The position numbers and the translations under genes are program-made. DNA of 31,073 bases from a virus, in IMG/VR virus record IMGVR_UViG_3300032181_000184, positions 1 through 31,073 of that record; one strand, given 5' to 3'. Shown piece after piece: positions 17,601 through 25,930 of the stretch; position 1 is the first letter of the stretch, and every line of letters starts with the position of its first letter. The notes below the pieces were generated by a model. It saw only the letters and a program-made list of their open reading frames with translations. It did no database searches and had not been told where the DNA came from.

Positions 17601-20600
17601 TTGAAGAGGACAGCATTGTCTTCACTTGTGCAATGGACGGTAACAATACCGAGCACACTGCACCACAATCTCATCACTATGCTACTGGCAAAGCAATTCC
17701 TATTGAATCAGTAACCACTAATACGTTTACACTTAATGTTGGTGCTTCTGGTCCTAACCAACTGTACACTCCAACTAATGCAACTTATGATCCTGCAACA
17801 GGTAACTTAGTTCTTACCATTGGAACTCACCAACTAGATGTAGGAGAAGGTATTGTCATCGATGACAACTCGTTGACCTTTACCTGCACCATGGATGGCA
17901 ATGACGCTGCCAAGACCTATCCAAGACCTGGACACGATCTCTTCTCACAGCGTTCTATCCCCATCACAGCGATTTCCGAGAACACCATCACAGTTAATGT
18001 TGGTGCTTCTCCCGCTAACAAATATTTCCAACCAACAGACGTTGCATACAATGCCTCAACTGGTGACATGACTGTCACTGTAGGGCAGCATGGTTTACAA
18101 GTTGGTAAGCATGTTGTTCTTGAGGACAATTCTTTCGCATTCACTTGCGATCAAGACGGCAATACCCAAGTCCACACATATCCTCGTGCAGGACAAGATC
18201 CTTACTCTGGTAAGTCCATTGAAATCACTAACGTTGGTTTCACATCTCACACTCCTACAGATGCAGTTTATGACGCTGCTGCAGGAACTATCCAGTTCAC
18301 CTTAGCAAGTCATGGATTTGCTGATGGTGATTACATTATGGTCGAGGATAATGCCCTCACCTATTCCTGTGTTCTAGATGGCAATACGGTTAACAAGTCT
18401 TACCCAAGAACTAACTACGACTATGCTAGCAACCGTTACTTTGAGATTGACAATGTAACTCAGGATGGATTTAGAATCAACATTGGTGGTTCTGATTACA
18501 CAGGCGCTCACACCCTCGTCAGCATCGCTACAGACGCTATTAGAAGGCAAACTGGCACATTTACTATCAACGTCGGTGACGCAGGCACTGCATCGGGTTC
18601 TACGCACACCTTCGTAAGTGCTCAACCTGGAGCAATTAAGTTTGAACCACAATCTACTCACACATTTGTGAGTGCTACTGCAGAAGCAGTCAAACATTTA
18701 CCACAGTCTGCTCACACATTTGTAAGAGCAGCAACTAATGCTTTGTCTGTTGGTGGCGACGAATTCAAACTATTCCTCGGACCATCGAGATTTGTTCATG
18801 ACTACGTAAGTGGCGGAACAGTAACATTTGGTGGATCTACTTATAATATCACCAGCTTTGTTTATGACAATACTGTAACTGGTGCTGCTACTATCACAAC
18901 TGATAGTGCTATCCCAGGACTAGCAAATGATAGTATCGTACAACTTGCTGACATTCTTCTTGAGTGTACTGTTGATAACGTAGTTACACAGAAGACATAT
19001 CCAAGTTTCAATATTCCAGTTAGTGACAACAAGTGTCGTAGAGACATTAGACACTTCCTTAATGCTGTCATCCGTGACCTTGAGTATGGAAGCAACTACA
19101 ATGTTATTGACGCTGCTAAGAAGTACATTCAAGGCACTCAAATTGCTACCTACATCGATAACGAAATTATTCAAACTGTACGTGCAATTGAGTATGCTAG
19201 AGAACTAGCAATCTTTGCAATGCGTAAGTGGAGAACTGGCACAGGTCTTCCAACGGATCCCGTTTATACCGCACAGTATACTTCTCTACCCAAGTACATC
19301 GACCCAACGATTCTAGAAGATCTAACTCAACCTGGAGTCGAGCATTGTGCAAACGTTAAGTCAGCAATCAATGTTCTGTCCTATCTGTTTGTCGATGTTC
19401 TAACTAATGACGCATCTGGTACTAAGTTGGATGCAGGTTACCTGATTGCTAGAAACAGAGACTTCATTGCGGATGAAGCACTAGGCAAGACTGAAGCGCA
19501 GTATCCATCCCTTCTTCTGAATGATATTAATCAAAGAAAATGCAGAAGAGATATTAACTATATTATCACTGCATTGATTAGAGATATTATTCTCGGTGGT
19601 AATGCCGCTATTGTTACGAACGCTGAGGAATATTATTCTGGAACTATTCTAACTGGTATTCCCGAAGCACAGAGAGATGAAACCATCTATGCTTTCGAGC
19701 AGGTAAGAGATCTTTGTATCCTCGCTATGAGGAACTGGGCGACCTTAGGTGGTGCGGGTGCAGTATATACTCCAGTTCATTCACCAATTCCTCTGTTCAC
19801 AGATAGCAGCATTCTAGTTGATCAACTAGGAACTCCATACTGTGCAGGTATTGAGTCTGCCATTACAACCTCCTTCACACTGCTCAACGATATTCTTCGT
19901 GGAGATATTGCTCCTGGTGGTACAGTTAAGAACTATGGCACACTTCTAGATACGGTTGATCTTTACACATATCCAGACGTAACTATCTACGATGCTAACG
20001 GAACTGTTCTTACACCACGTTCTGATTTCGATGATTTCCCAATCATTGAAGCATCTCCATATACCCAGAACTCTTCAATCATCTCCTTCCTAGGTGGTGG
20101 CGGTGCTCTAATTGACGGTTCTAGAGTCAAACAACCTAACTGTCCTTTCGCAGGTCTAGAACTTGACGGTTCCGCAACTTTCCCCAACCAGGGTAAGTCG
20201 ATGGTTGCTGCGGCATTCACGATTGTTTCCTTCGGTGGTATTGGTTATAAGGTTATCAACGATGGTTACACTCAGTTGGTTTCGGTCTTCGTTATCTTCT
20301 GTGCTGATGGTGTTCTTTCTGAGTCTGGTGGTTATGCATCTATCACTAACTCTGCTACCAACTTCGGTATCTTCGCTCTACGTGCTATTGGATTTAGAGA
20401 AGAGGCATACATCTTTGACGTTGGTACTATCACGAACGTATCTGCTACTCCAACTGGTAGAACAATCTTTACCGTTGATGGTCTTGGAAGAGAACCTCTT
20501 GAGCACTATATCGTCAAGATTGATGGTTTTGAAAACGTAAGTGCTGAGATTGAATACTTCATTGATGCAGTTGATGCTGTAACAGTTGGTCCTCCTTTCT

Positions 20601-23600
20601 CTGCTCAACTTACAATTGACTCTGGTTCTGGTGGCGGTGCTGAATTTAAGAATATTGCTACCCAGCAAGCAGTATCCACAACCAGTCTGAATGGTGAGAC
20701 AATCAGACTACACAGACCTTCTATCGTTAACTCCTCCTCCCACACTTGGGAATTCGCAGGTTCTGGTACTAACTACAACTCCTTGCCTGAAAACGGTGGT
20801 GTTAAAGTTGAAGCAAACGAGCAAGTTTCTGAACGCTATGGTCGTGTATACGTCTCTGGTACTGACGAACTTGGTGACTTCAAGGTTGGTGTTTTCGCAA
20901 GAATCGAGAACAGAACTGGTAACATCACCTTCACTGGTACGGTTACGATCTCGGAAGTTGAATTCTTGAAACTGAAGGGTGGCGACGTTGTTGTTACTGG
21001 TTTCGACGCATCCAACACACTGGGTGGCGCTAACTCCACTGACTCCAAACTACCTACTCAGAAAGCAGTTAAGGACTACATTACAAATAACCTTGGTCCT
21101 TACATCAACAAACCATATTCTACAAACGCTGTTCCTAGAGCACTGGTCGAACTTACCGACTCTGGTAAGATTTCTGTTGACCAGATCCCTGCTCTACGTC
21201 CTTTCAGTGTATTCACTGTTCCCGATGCTACAGCAAGAACCTCCATTGAAGGCGCACTTGCAGGTGACATCGCAATCCAACAGGATACATCGACATCGTT
21301 CATTCTTAACAATGACTTAGATAGTCTGTTTGTATCCTTCCCCGTTGATCCTACCCTATCATTCACCCTAGGTGATATCTTTACTGGTAGTCAGTCTAAC
21401 GGTCAGATTCAAGCAACTGAATACAGAACTGGTGTTGTATTCCAGATCATCATCACAGATCCTGGTTCTGGATACACTTCCCCACCTGTTATTACAATTA
21501 CTGGTGGTCAACCAACTGCTGGCAACATCCAAGCATCTGCTACAGCAGAAATTGCTAACGGTCAGGTCGTTGTTGTTGAAATCCAAGAGTTTAATGGTCT
21601 TATTGGTGGTAAGGGATACACTGTACAACCAACAGTTACCTTCTCTGCACCATCTGGTTCTGGTACACAAGCAACTGGTAGTGCTCTAATTGAAAACAGA
21701 CTTTATGGTGACATTGTAAACAGACTCAAGTTAACTGAGGCAGACACCATCAACTCTAGTGATCTTCCACCAACAGTAGTTAATGTCACAAGAGTTGTTA
21801 ACACCTCTTCTTTCAATAGCAATAACTGGGTATCTCTATCCTCTAACCAGATTGCAGCATCTGACATTACTTCGGGTGTTATTGAGACTGCTCGTTTGGC
21901 ACTTAACTCCAACGCTGCAAACTCCTTCACATTCTTACGTGGTGACCAGTCTTATGCTCTGGCAGTTCAGTCTATTAAGGGTGCTGAGACAAGATACTTT
22001 GCTAGACTATACAGTGATGCAAGTATTGGTGGTCAGCAGTTAATCTTTACTACCAATTCCGACACTCTACTTGGTCACGAAGTAGTAGCAAATGTCGTTG
22101 GTATTCAGGAAAACACTAACATTGATGGTGTTCTTACCTCTGGCGGTTTGACAACTGTATCTATCTCCAACCCACTGATTGCAACAATTCCCGCAGGAAC
22201 TATTATTGAATTTGAGCGTGGCGCTTCTCCAATTACATTTGAGTCTTCTTACACTCAAGGTACATTCGTAGACAACATTGTTGTTGCTGAGGGTGGTTCT
22301 AGTTTCACTGATGGTCAATACTTTGACCAGACTCTAAGTGGTGGTACTGGTACAGGACTCAAAGCAAACGTCATTGTTTCTGGTGGAGAGGTTACTGAAC
22401 TCACCGTAACTGATGGTGGTCTTAACTACAATGCAGACTTTAACATCACCTCTCTGCCTGCAGAGATTGGATCTGGTGTTGGTCTCGTTCTCCAGGCGAA
22501 GATTAGTACAGTTAATAAGCAGTTTGCTAACGTTTCGGTTGACGTTCTTCGTGCTACTAACCAGACAATTTCTGCTGATGAATATGGCACAATCGGTGTT
22601 TCGAGATTTAGAAAGTCTCAGTTCGAGATTGGAGAATCTGGAAACGGTTCTATCACACTGAAGACTGGTGCTGATAGTGGTCTTGATGCTGACCTTCTAG
22701 ACGGTGTGCAGGGTGCTTACTACCTAGATGCTTCTAACTTAAACGCAGGTACTGTACCAACAGATCGTATGTCTGGTACATACAACATCAGCATCTCGGG
22801 TCAGTCTGGTAACACTCTCAGACTCGTTACTGGTGTAACTAACCCAACGTCTTCTCCATCTCCTAACCTGTTCTCTTCTGGTATTATTGCTGATACTAGA
22901 AACAACACTGCTGATGGTCTCCTCGACGGTGGTCAAAGACACCTAGTAATGACTATCAGAAACTTCGGTTCTGGATTTGATGCTACTGGTGGTGGTGCTA
23001 GACAGTTAGCATTTACTGATAATGACAACATGTGGCTCCGTGGTTCTGGAACCACTCTGGATGACTGGGGTTCTTGGGGTAAGGTCTGGACCTCACTCAA
23101 CGATGGTCCTGGTACTGACCTTGATGCTGACAAACTGGACAACCGTCAAGGTATCTGGTATCAGAACGCATACAACATGAACTTCGGTGAGTTGTCCGAC
23201 AATAGACTGCCAGACTTCTTCACTCCTAAGTCGATTCAGGACAGTTTAGATATCCTTTCGATCTCTGGTAACGCAAGATATAGAATCTACATCTCTGGTG
23301 CAATTCTAACTTCTTCGCCATTCTTACCTGGCAACCCAATTAACCTCTACAATAACCTTGCACAGAGTGTTGGTGAAATTCAGATTACTCAGATCGTAAC
23401 TAACGACGAAACTGATAACTTCAACGATTTCACAATCATCTACGGTGTACTACAGTCTGGTACTTTCGATGGTGCTGAGACTATTGGTGAAGCAAACAAC
23501 CGTGTTGCTTTCCAAGATTTCACCCTTGACTCCACAGGCACTTTCCAAGTTGCAAGACTTGAGAGTGATGGTGGTACTGCAAACCTCAGACTTGGTAGAA

Positions 23601-25165
23601 AGGATGGCATTCCTTCTTCCCCAGGTATCTACTTCAGATCTTCTGAACAAGCAGCAGCAAACTATAACACTGCAATTATCGCAACTGGTGGTAATAGCAC
23701 AGACTCCAGCGGTACGTTAGACGTACAGGTTGTCAACGCTGATGGTTTCTCCATCAACGGCAACACAGTCTGGAACACTGGTAACATTACTTTCAATACT
23801 GGAAGCGTAGCAAACACAGGTGTTATTCGTGATGCTAACGGTGGATTCGGTGCTGGCACTATCACTCTAGATGCTGGTGCTGAACTGGTAGGTTCTGCTT
23901 CGCTGAACGTACTGAAGTCTGGTGATACTATGTCTGGTCCTTTGACCATTACTGGTGTATTAGCAACTACCCAGGCACTGAGCATTTCTGGTAGAGCAGA
24001 CTTCCTAAGCAATGTCACAATCGCTACCGATCTTTCTGTTGCAACTGACGTTCTGTATGTTGATTCTACGGACAGACGTGTTGGTATTGGACATAACAAT
24101 CCACAGTCTCTCTTGCACATTATCACTCCTAATGATGGATCTATTGAAGGTAACGATGTCTGGGCAATCTTTGAAGAGCAGACTTCAAACCATGGAAGAA
24201 TTCAGTTGGGTTATACTGCTGGATCTCCACAGATTGGATTTAGCGACAGAACCGACGATCAGTTCTGGGCAATTGGTGCAGACGATAGTAATGTTGGTTA
24301 TTTCACAGTTTCGTTTGATGGAACATCTGTTCCTACAGTTAACTCTTCTGCTGGATCTGGTTCCAATGCGGGTGCAGTTAGAATGCAACTCAATAGCACT
24401 GGCACCCTGTTCTTAGGAACGACTGGAACTACCGCAACGGATTATAAACTACATGTGGCAGGCAATATTTATACCTCCACTAAACTTCTTATTAATGATG
24501 CATCTAACAACAATGGTGCTCCAATCGAATTTAAAGGATCCACTGGATTCAGAAACTTCAGAATTGGTAATCAGTTACTTGCAGATGATGTCTTTGATAT
24601 CACACCTTCTGATTCCAATGGTGGCGTTGACTGGGGCACAACTCCTGCTATCGCAATCAAGGGTAACACTAGAAGAGTTGCAATCAATACAACTGCATTC
24701 AGTGGAACAGATCCTGAAGATAACACACTAAGAAATTATCAACTGAACATTCAAGGTGATGTTAACTTCAATGGTCAACTATTCCAGAACAACGCTGAGT
24801 TCGTTACTTCACGTTGGACTGAAGCACAAAATGAACTTGATATCTTTAGAGCATCTAAAGTTTGGATCAATGCAGATCCTACTGCAAATGGATTTACTGG
24901 CAACCCAGACTACGGTTTACAGGTTTCTGGAAGTTTCGGTATCAATGGTGCTTCCTTTACCAGTGGTGCAAATACTGAAGTCTTCTATGTTAATGGAGAT
25001 CGTCAGTATATTGATAGTTATGGCATCTTTAAAACTAACAGAACTATTATCTCAGAAGATGTCACTATTCCATCAAACACCAATGCTGTAAGTGCAGGAC
25101 CATTGACTATAAATAATAACGTAACAATTACTATCTCGGCAGGTTCTGCCTGGTCTGTTGTGTAA
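14696..25165 (+). CDS. Giant modular fibre-like protein (3489 aa)
   Basis: This is the largest gene in the window. Order of parts: GxGY modules (about residues 70-140); a TTEYVLNLAQ linker and a start of beta-helix type, IYVSQTIGSDDNDG (about 298); two FTC/DG/YPR beta-repeats (518-692); a FIADE helix (906-911); four more beta-repeats (938-1282); three HTFVSA remnants (1304-1351); two helical CRRDI units (1445-1737); a further beta-helix-like part rich in Gly (about 1750-2100); LPTQKAVKDYI (about 2118); more GxGY modules (2255-2330 and 2530-2585); DADLLDG and DADKLDN fibre repeats (about 2663 and 2808); LKSGDTMSGPLTI (3073); and a VGIGHNNPQSLLHI motif (about 3128). It ends in a VTIPSNTNAVSAGPLTI block seen in other cyanophage fibres. 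No enzyme motif or S74 autoprotease is visible. A long host-contact fibre or baseplate spike is the likely role, by inference from modules and neighbours. Confidence 0.8.
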   Translation: MSFQFNSDKEILRAVNPSVIADQTYVIRAGTGATEREIFRAQLDAETGLPRVGINRTGKRVERIDIPDGQGGSGYTLVPTVELSAPTLEGGRQALASAAIFNGQVSAIIVDDPGDGYETAPVVQISGGNGTGAVGIAFLDTVDFELDINGAIRTSTSIISDTARILNLDIDNFVTPDANFRAPNLKTYINNSGTLWAPNVIVQKNTFRYFGGNVYQVIETGTTGTSAPTHIDGIEANGTAQLKHIGFRIVDDTQPYYEETGDSGLYPRSITPLLGDKSDKIATTEYVLNLAQNDVGGRIYVSQTIGSDDNDGRSAVAPVRTIKKACQEAWKTPGVKETIIVAGGDYLEDNPISIPPDASVVGDNLRLVIIRPANPRKHIFKFGDKNYVIGVTYRDQIDSNGDSVATWDFAMVFDDKQRIEVDASANGDFGLSFPVGHQIFGPNRERVTFQTNTGLNQLTAGLSLRGVNTGATALVNEVVFDTVTGVQAYISGTANIEILSGSFISGETFEYFITTPYTPTNVTYDPQTGISEFTVPNHGFANGDKIRINIESLGFTCDMDGNTNVKYYPRSSDPIANQFLTISAATTNTFELDVGDSQLVNHQVSYATYDPASGVAVLTIGTHTLTVGTSIKLRTESLGFTCSQDGYSSVHFYPRTTDPAYDTAVEILEVTSTTITINVGASGPDDQYEHAFDSALANAVISGGNYPHTFVSARANALDYLDAEYEFVSTDIQSIRAEGEVVFTNEPGEVEYPISRIDFSLQGTDEVATGGFQYGWDGAGPEDLGGIVFYTNALIGRQNVHELKEGQEILIEGLPTSGPDLSFLNGKQRIYKVLEDADGRSRRFVIPKKTSVITDSNFEPGNLAKVSSASKGVTLSLLNSPNKFDMATPVARRFQDASLQIRNNIDFIADEVVGRVNDEFKKEYFAVYDVDGTPTQQFTPTDVTYDPATGLSTFTVANHGLSVGDGVKIEEDSIVFTCAMDGNNTEHTAPQSHHYATGKAIPIESVTTNTFTLNVGASGPNQLYTPTNATYDPATGNLVLTIGTHQLDVGEGIVIDDNSLTFTCTMDGNDAAKTYPRPGHDLFSQRSIPITAISENTITVNVGASPANKYFQPTDVAYNASTGDMTVTVGQHGLQVGKHVVLEDNSFAFTCDQDGNTQVHTYPRAGQDPYSGKSIEITNVGFTSHTPTDAVYDAAAGTIQFTLASHGFADGDYIMVEDNALTYSCVLDGNTVNKSYPRTNYDYASNRYFEIDNVTQDGFRINIGGSDYTGAHTLVSIATDAIRRQTGTFTINVGDAGTASGSTHTFVSAQPGAIKFEPQSTHTFVSATAEAVKHLPQSAHTFVRAATNALSVGGDEFKLFLGPSRFVHDYVSGGTVTFGGSTYNITSFVYDNTVTGAATITTDSAIPGLANDSIVQLADILLECTVDNVVTQKTYPSFNIPVSDNKCRRDIRHFLNAVIRDLEYGSNYNVIDAAKKYIQGTQIATYIDNEIIQTVRAIEYARELAIFAMRKWRTGTGLPTDPVYTAQYTSLPKYIDPTILEDLTQPGVEHCANVKSAINVLSYLFVDVLTNDASGTKLDAGYLIARNRDFIADEALGKTEAQYPSLLLNDINQRKCRRDINYIITALIRDIILGGNAAIVTNAEEYYSGTILTGIPEAQRDETIYAFEQVRDLCILAMRNWATLGGAGAVYTPVHSPIPLFTDSSILVDQLGTPYCAGIESAITTSFTLLNDILRGDIAPGGTVKNYGTLLDTVDLYTYPDVTIYDANGTVLTPRSDFDDFPIIEASPYTQNSSIISFLGGGGALIDGSRVKQPNCPFAGLELDGSATFPNQGKSMVAAAFTIVSFGGIGYKVINDGYTQLVSVFVIFCADGVLSESGGYASITNSATNFGIFALRAIGFREEAYIFDVGTITNVSATPTGRTIFTVDGLGREPLEHYIVKIDGFENVSAEIEYFIDAVDAVTVGPPFSAQLTIDSGSGGGAEFKNIATQQAVSTTSLNGETIRLHRPSIVNSSSHTWEFAGSGTNYNSLPENGGVKVEANEQVSERYGRVYVSGTDELGDFKVGVFARIENRTGNITFTGTVTISEVEFLKLKGGDVVVTGFDASNTLGGANSTDSKLPTQKAVKDYITNNLGPYINKPYSTNAVPRALVELTDSGKISVDQIPALRPFSVFTVPDATARTSIEGALAGDIAIQQDTSTSFILNNDLDSLFVSFPVDPTLSFTLGDIFTGSQSNGQIQATEYRTGVVFQIIITDPGSGYTSPPVITITGGQPTAGNIQASATAEIANGQVVVVEIQEFNGLIGGKGYTVQPTVTFSAPSGSGTQATGSALIENRLYGDIVNRLKLTEADTINSSDLPPTVVNVTRVVNTSSFNSNNWVSLSSNQIAASDITSGVIETARLALNSNAANSFTFLRGDQSYALAVQSIKGAETRYFARLYSDASIGGQQLIFTTNSDTLLGHEVVANVVGIQENTNIDGVLTSGGLTTVSISNPLIATIPAGTIIEFERGASPITFESSYTQGTFVDNIVVAEGGSSFTDGQYFDQTLSGGTGTGLKANVIVSGGEVTELTVTDGGLNYNADFNITSLPAEIGSGVGLVLQAKISTVNKQFANVSVDVLRATNQTISADEYGTIGVSRFRKSQFEIGESGNGSITLKTGADSGLDADLLDGVQGAYYLDASNLNAGTVPTDRMSGTYNISISGQSGNTLRLVTGVTNPTSSPSPNLFSSGIIADTRNNTADGLLDGGQRHLVMTIRNFGSGFDATGGGARQLAFTDNDNMWLRGSGTTLDDWGSWGKVWTSLNDGPGTDLDADKLDNRQGIWYQNAYNMNFGELSDNRLPDFFTPKSIQDSLDILSISGNARYRIYISGAILTSSPFLPGNPINLYNNLAQSVGEIQITQIVTNDETDNFNDFTIIYGVLQSGTFDGAETIGEANNRVAFQDFTLDSTGTFQVARLESDGGTANLRLGRKDGIPSSPGIYFRSSEQAAANYNTAIIATGGNSTDSSGTLDVQVVNADGFSINGNTVWNTGNITFNTGSVANTGVIRDANGGFGAGTITLDAGAELVGSASLNVLKSGDTMSGPLTITGVLATTQALSISGRADFLSNVTIATDLSVATDVLYVDSTDRRVGIGHNNPQSLLHIITPNDGSIEGNDVWAIFEEQTSNHGRIQLGYTAGSPQIGFSDRTDDQFWAIGADDSNVGYFTVSFDGTSVPTVNSSAGSGSNAGAVRMQLNSTGTLFLGTTGTTATDYKLHVAGNIYTSTKLLINDASNNNGAPIEFKGSTGFRNFRIGNQLLADDVFDITPSDSNGGVDWGTTPAIAIKGNTRRVAINTTAFSGTDPEDNTLRNYQLNIQGDVNFNGQLFQNNAEFVTSRWTEAQNELDIFRASKVWINADPTANGFTGNPDYGLQVSGSFGINGASFTSGANTEVFYVNGDRQYIDSYGIFKTNRTIISEDVTIPSNTNAVSAGPLTINNNVTITISAGSAWSVV
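15581..16246 (+). other. Beta-helix-type domain of the giant fibre protein
   Basis: The segment starts with GGRIYVSQTIGSDDNDGR, APVRTIKKACQEA and ETIIVAGGDYLEDNPISIPP. This is the usual opening of right-handed beta-helix (pectate-lyase-like) domains: a strand, a G-x-D-xx-DG turn, a T-I-x-x-A helix, then G-x-Y. Phage fibres use such domains as shafts or to bind or cut polysaccharide. No catalytic set can be assigned by eye. The continuation after the inserted repeats and helices (from about 19930) also looks beta-helical. Confidence 0.5.
16247..16770 (+). repeat. FTC/DG/YPR beta-repeats 1-2
   Basis: Two units of about 87 residues share the plan YDPxxG, VxxHxxxxG, SLGFTCxxDG, YPRxxDP, then a TFELDVG or TITINVG strand. 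Each has a single Cys in the FTC motif. They begin at PTNVTYDPQTG (16247) and VSYATYDPASG (about 16504). They are separated from four more units by about 740 bases that include the FIADE helix segment. Confidence 0.75.
17508..18540 (+). repeat. FTC/DG/YPR beta-repeats 3-6
   Basis: Four tandem units start near 17508, 17768, 18030 and 18248 (FTPTDVTYDPATG, TPTNATYDPATG, PTDVAYNASTG, HTPTDAVYDAAAG). Each has the FTC or YSC Cys motif, a DGN turn, and usually a YPR motif; unit 3 has APQ instead. Units 3 and 4 end in a NVGASGP- or NVGASP-type strand. The array lies between a FIADE helix segment and a CRRDI helix segment that are only 21 residues apart in a second copy of the helical unit. Confidence 0.75.
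18605..18747 (+). repeat. Three tandem HTFVSA remnants
   Basis: HTFVSAQPGAI, HTFVSATAEAV and HTFVRAATNAL occur at about 18-residue spacing, joined by PQSTH and PQSAH links. A single related copy, HTFVSARANAL, follows repeat 2 near 16819. The motif is probably the closing strand of the preceding beta-repeat family, left behind by unit loss. Confidence 0.6.
19028..19905 (+). repeat. Duplicated helical CRRDI units
   Basis: Two consecutive helix-rich units of about 145 residues each begin KCRRDIRHFLNAVIRDLEYG (19031) and KCRRDINYIITALIRDIILG (19538). Both continue with A-x-x-Y, an R-x-LxI-x-AMRxW helix and a late Cys helix (GVEHCANVKSAI and GTPYCAGIESAI). The second is preceded by NRDFIADEALG (19457-19486). 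The matching FIADE helix of the first lies far upstream at 17411. Confidence 0.7.
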
Positions 25166-25171
25166 AGAACT

Positions 25172-25930
25172 ATGAGTACACTATTCGTAAACAAAATCCA
25201 AGCATCCACTGGCACGACTGTCCTGATTCCTGCAGGACATTCGTTGCAAATTGGTTCAAGAGCTCTGGATAAAAATAAAGTTTTGCCGTCAACTTCTGGT
25301 CAAGATGGTAAACTAGTTTATTCAGATGGAACTGGTTTCGTTTATTCTGATTATGGTGCTGGTAATATTATTGTTTTTACTCAAAGTGGACAATACGTTC
25401 CTAGTGCAGGAACCAAAATTGTTTATGTTAGACTTGTTGGTGGTGGCGGTGGTGGAACTAGTTATTCAGAAACTGGTGGTGCTGCTGGATACTGTGAAGG
25501 TTTTATTAACCTAGAAGATAATAATATTAATACAGTCGCAGTTACTGTAGGTACTGGAGGTAGTGGTACTACTTATGCAGGAGCAGCTGGAACTGGAGGA
25601 ACCACTTCTTTCGGTTCTTTTATGACTGCTGGTGGAGGAAGTGGTGCTAATCAAGCTGCTAGACACTCTGGAGGTCCAGGTGGAGTAGGATCTGGTGGAA
25701 TGCTTTCTATCTATGGAGGCGGCGGTGCAGGTCACGGTCGATATAATAGTAAAGGGGGTGGAAGTTATTTCGGAGGTGGTGGTCCAGGTGGACACCCAAA
25801 TGGAGGAAGATATTCTATTAATAATGAAGAAAATGCTGCTCCTGGATGCGGTGGTGCTAGTGGATGGGCAAGATCCCACGGTGGAGCAAAAGGATCAAAT
25901 GGTATTGTTGTAATCATGGAGTATATGTAA
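25172..25930 (+). CDS. Glycine-rich adhesin-like protein, paralogue 1
   Basis: This 252-residue protein begins MSTLFVNKIQASTGTTVLIP, an N-terminal segment that cyanophages use to join tail-fibre proteins to partners. Residues about 80-250 form a Gly-rich domain: VRLVGGGGGG, VTVGTGGSG, GGTTSFGSF, then RHSGGPGGVGSGG, IYGGGGAGHG and a final NGIVVIMEYM strand. It is not collagen-like, as there is no G-x-y periodicity. Gly-rich domains of this type form receptor-binding tips in T4-like phages (gp38-type adhesins). It starts 6 bases after the giant fibre gene and is followed immediately by two paralogues. Binding a host surface polysaccharide or protein is inference. Copy 1 has RHS where copies 2 and 3 have RHC. 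Confidence 0.75.
   Translation: MSTLFVNKIQASTGTTVLIPAGHSLQIGSRALDKNKVLPSTSGQDGKLVYSDGTGFVYSDYGAGNIIVFTQSGQYVPSAGTKIVYVRLVGGGGGGTSYSETGGAAGYCEGFINLEDNNINTVAVTVGTGGSGTTYAGAAGTGGTTSFGSFMTAGGGSGANQAARHSGGPGGVGSGGMLSIYGGGGAGHGRYNSKGGGSYFGGGGPGGHPNGGRYSINNEENAAPGCGGASGWARSHGGAKGSNGIVVIMEYM

Noticed and set aside
18605-18747. CRISPR-like or DNA-level direct repeats
   Set aside because: The repeats are in frame and conserved as protein (HTFVSA), with variable third bases, so they are protein repeats and not DNA elements.
23662-24126. Antisense open frame of 154 codons
   Set aside because: It lies wholly within the 3489-aa fibre gene and its residues are the complement of a low-complexity Thr/Ser/Gly region. 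There is no promoter or ribosome binding site.
24012-24416. Forward open frame of 134 codons in another frame
   Set aside because: It is an out-of-frame shadow inside the fibre gene, rich in Leu and Ser from shifted codons, with no family resemblance.
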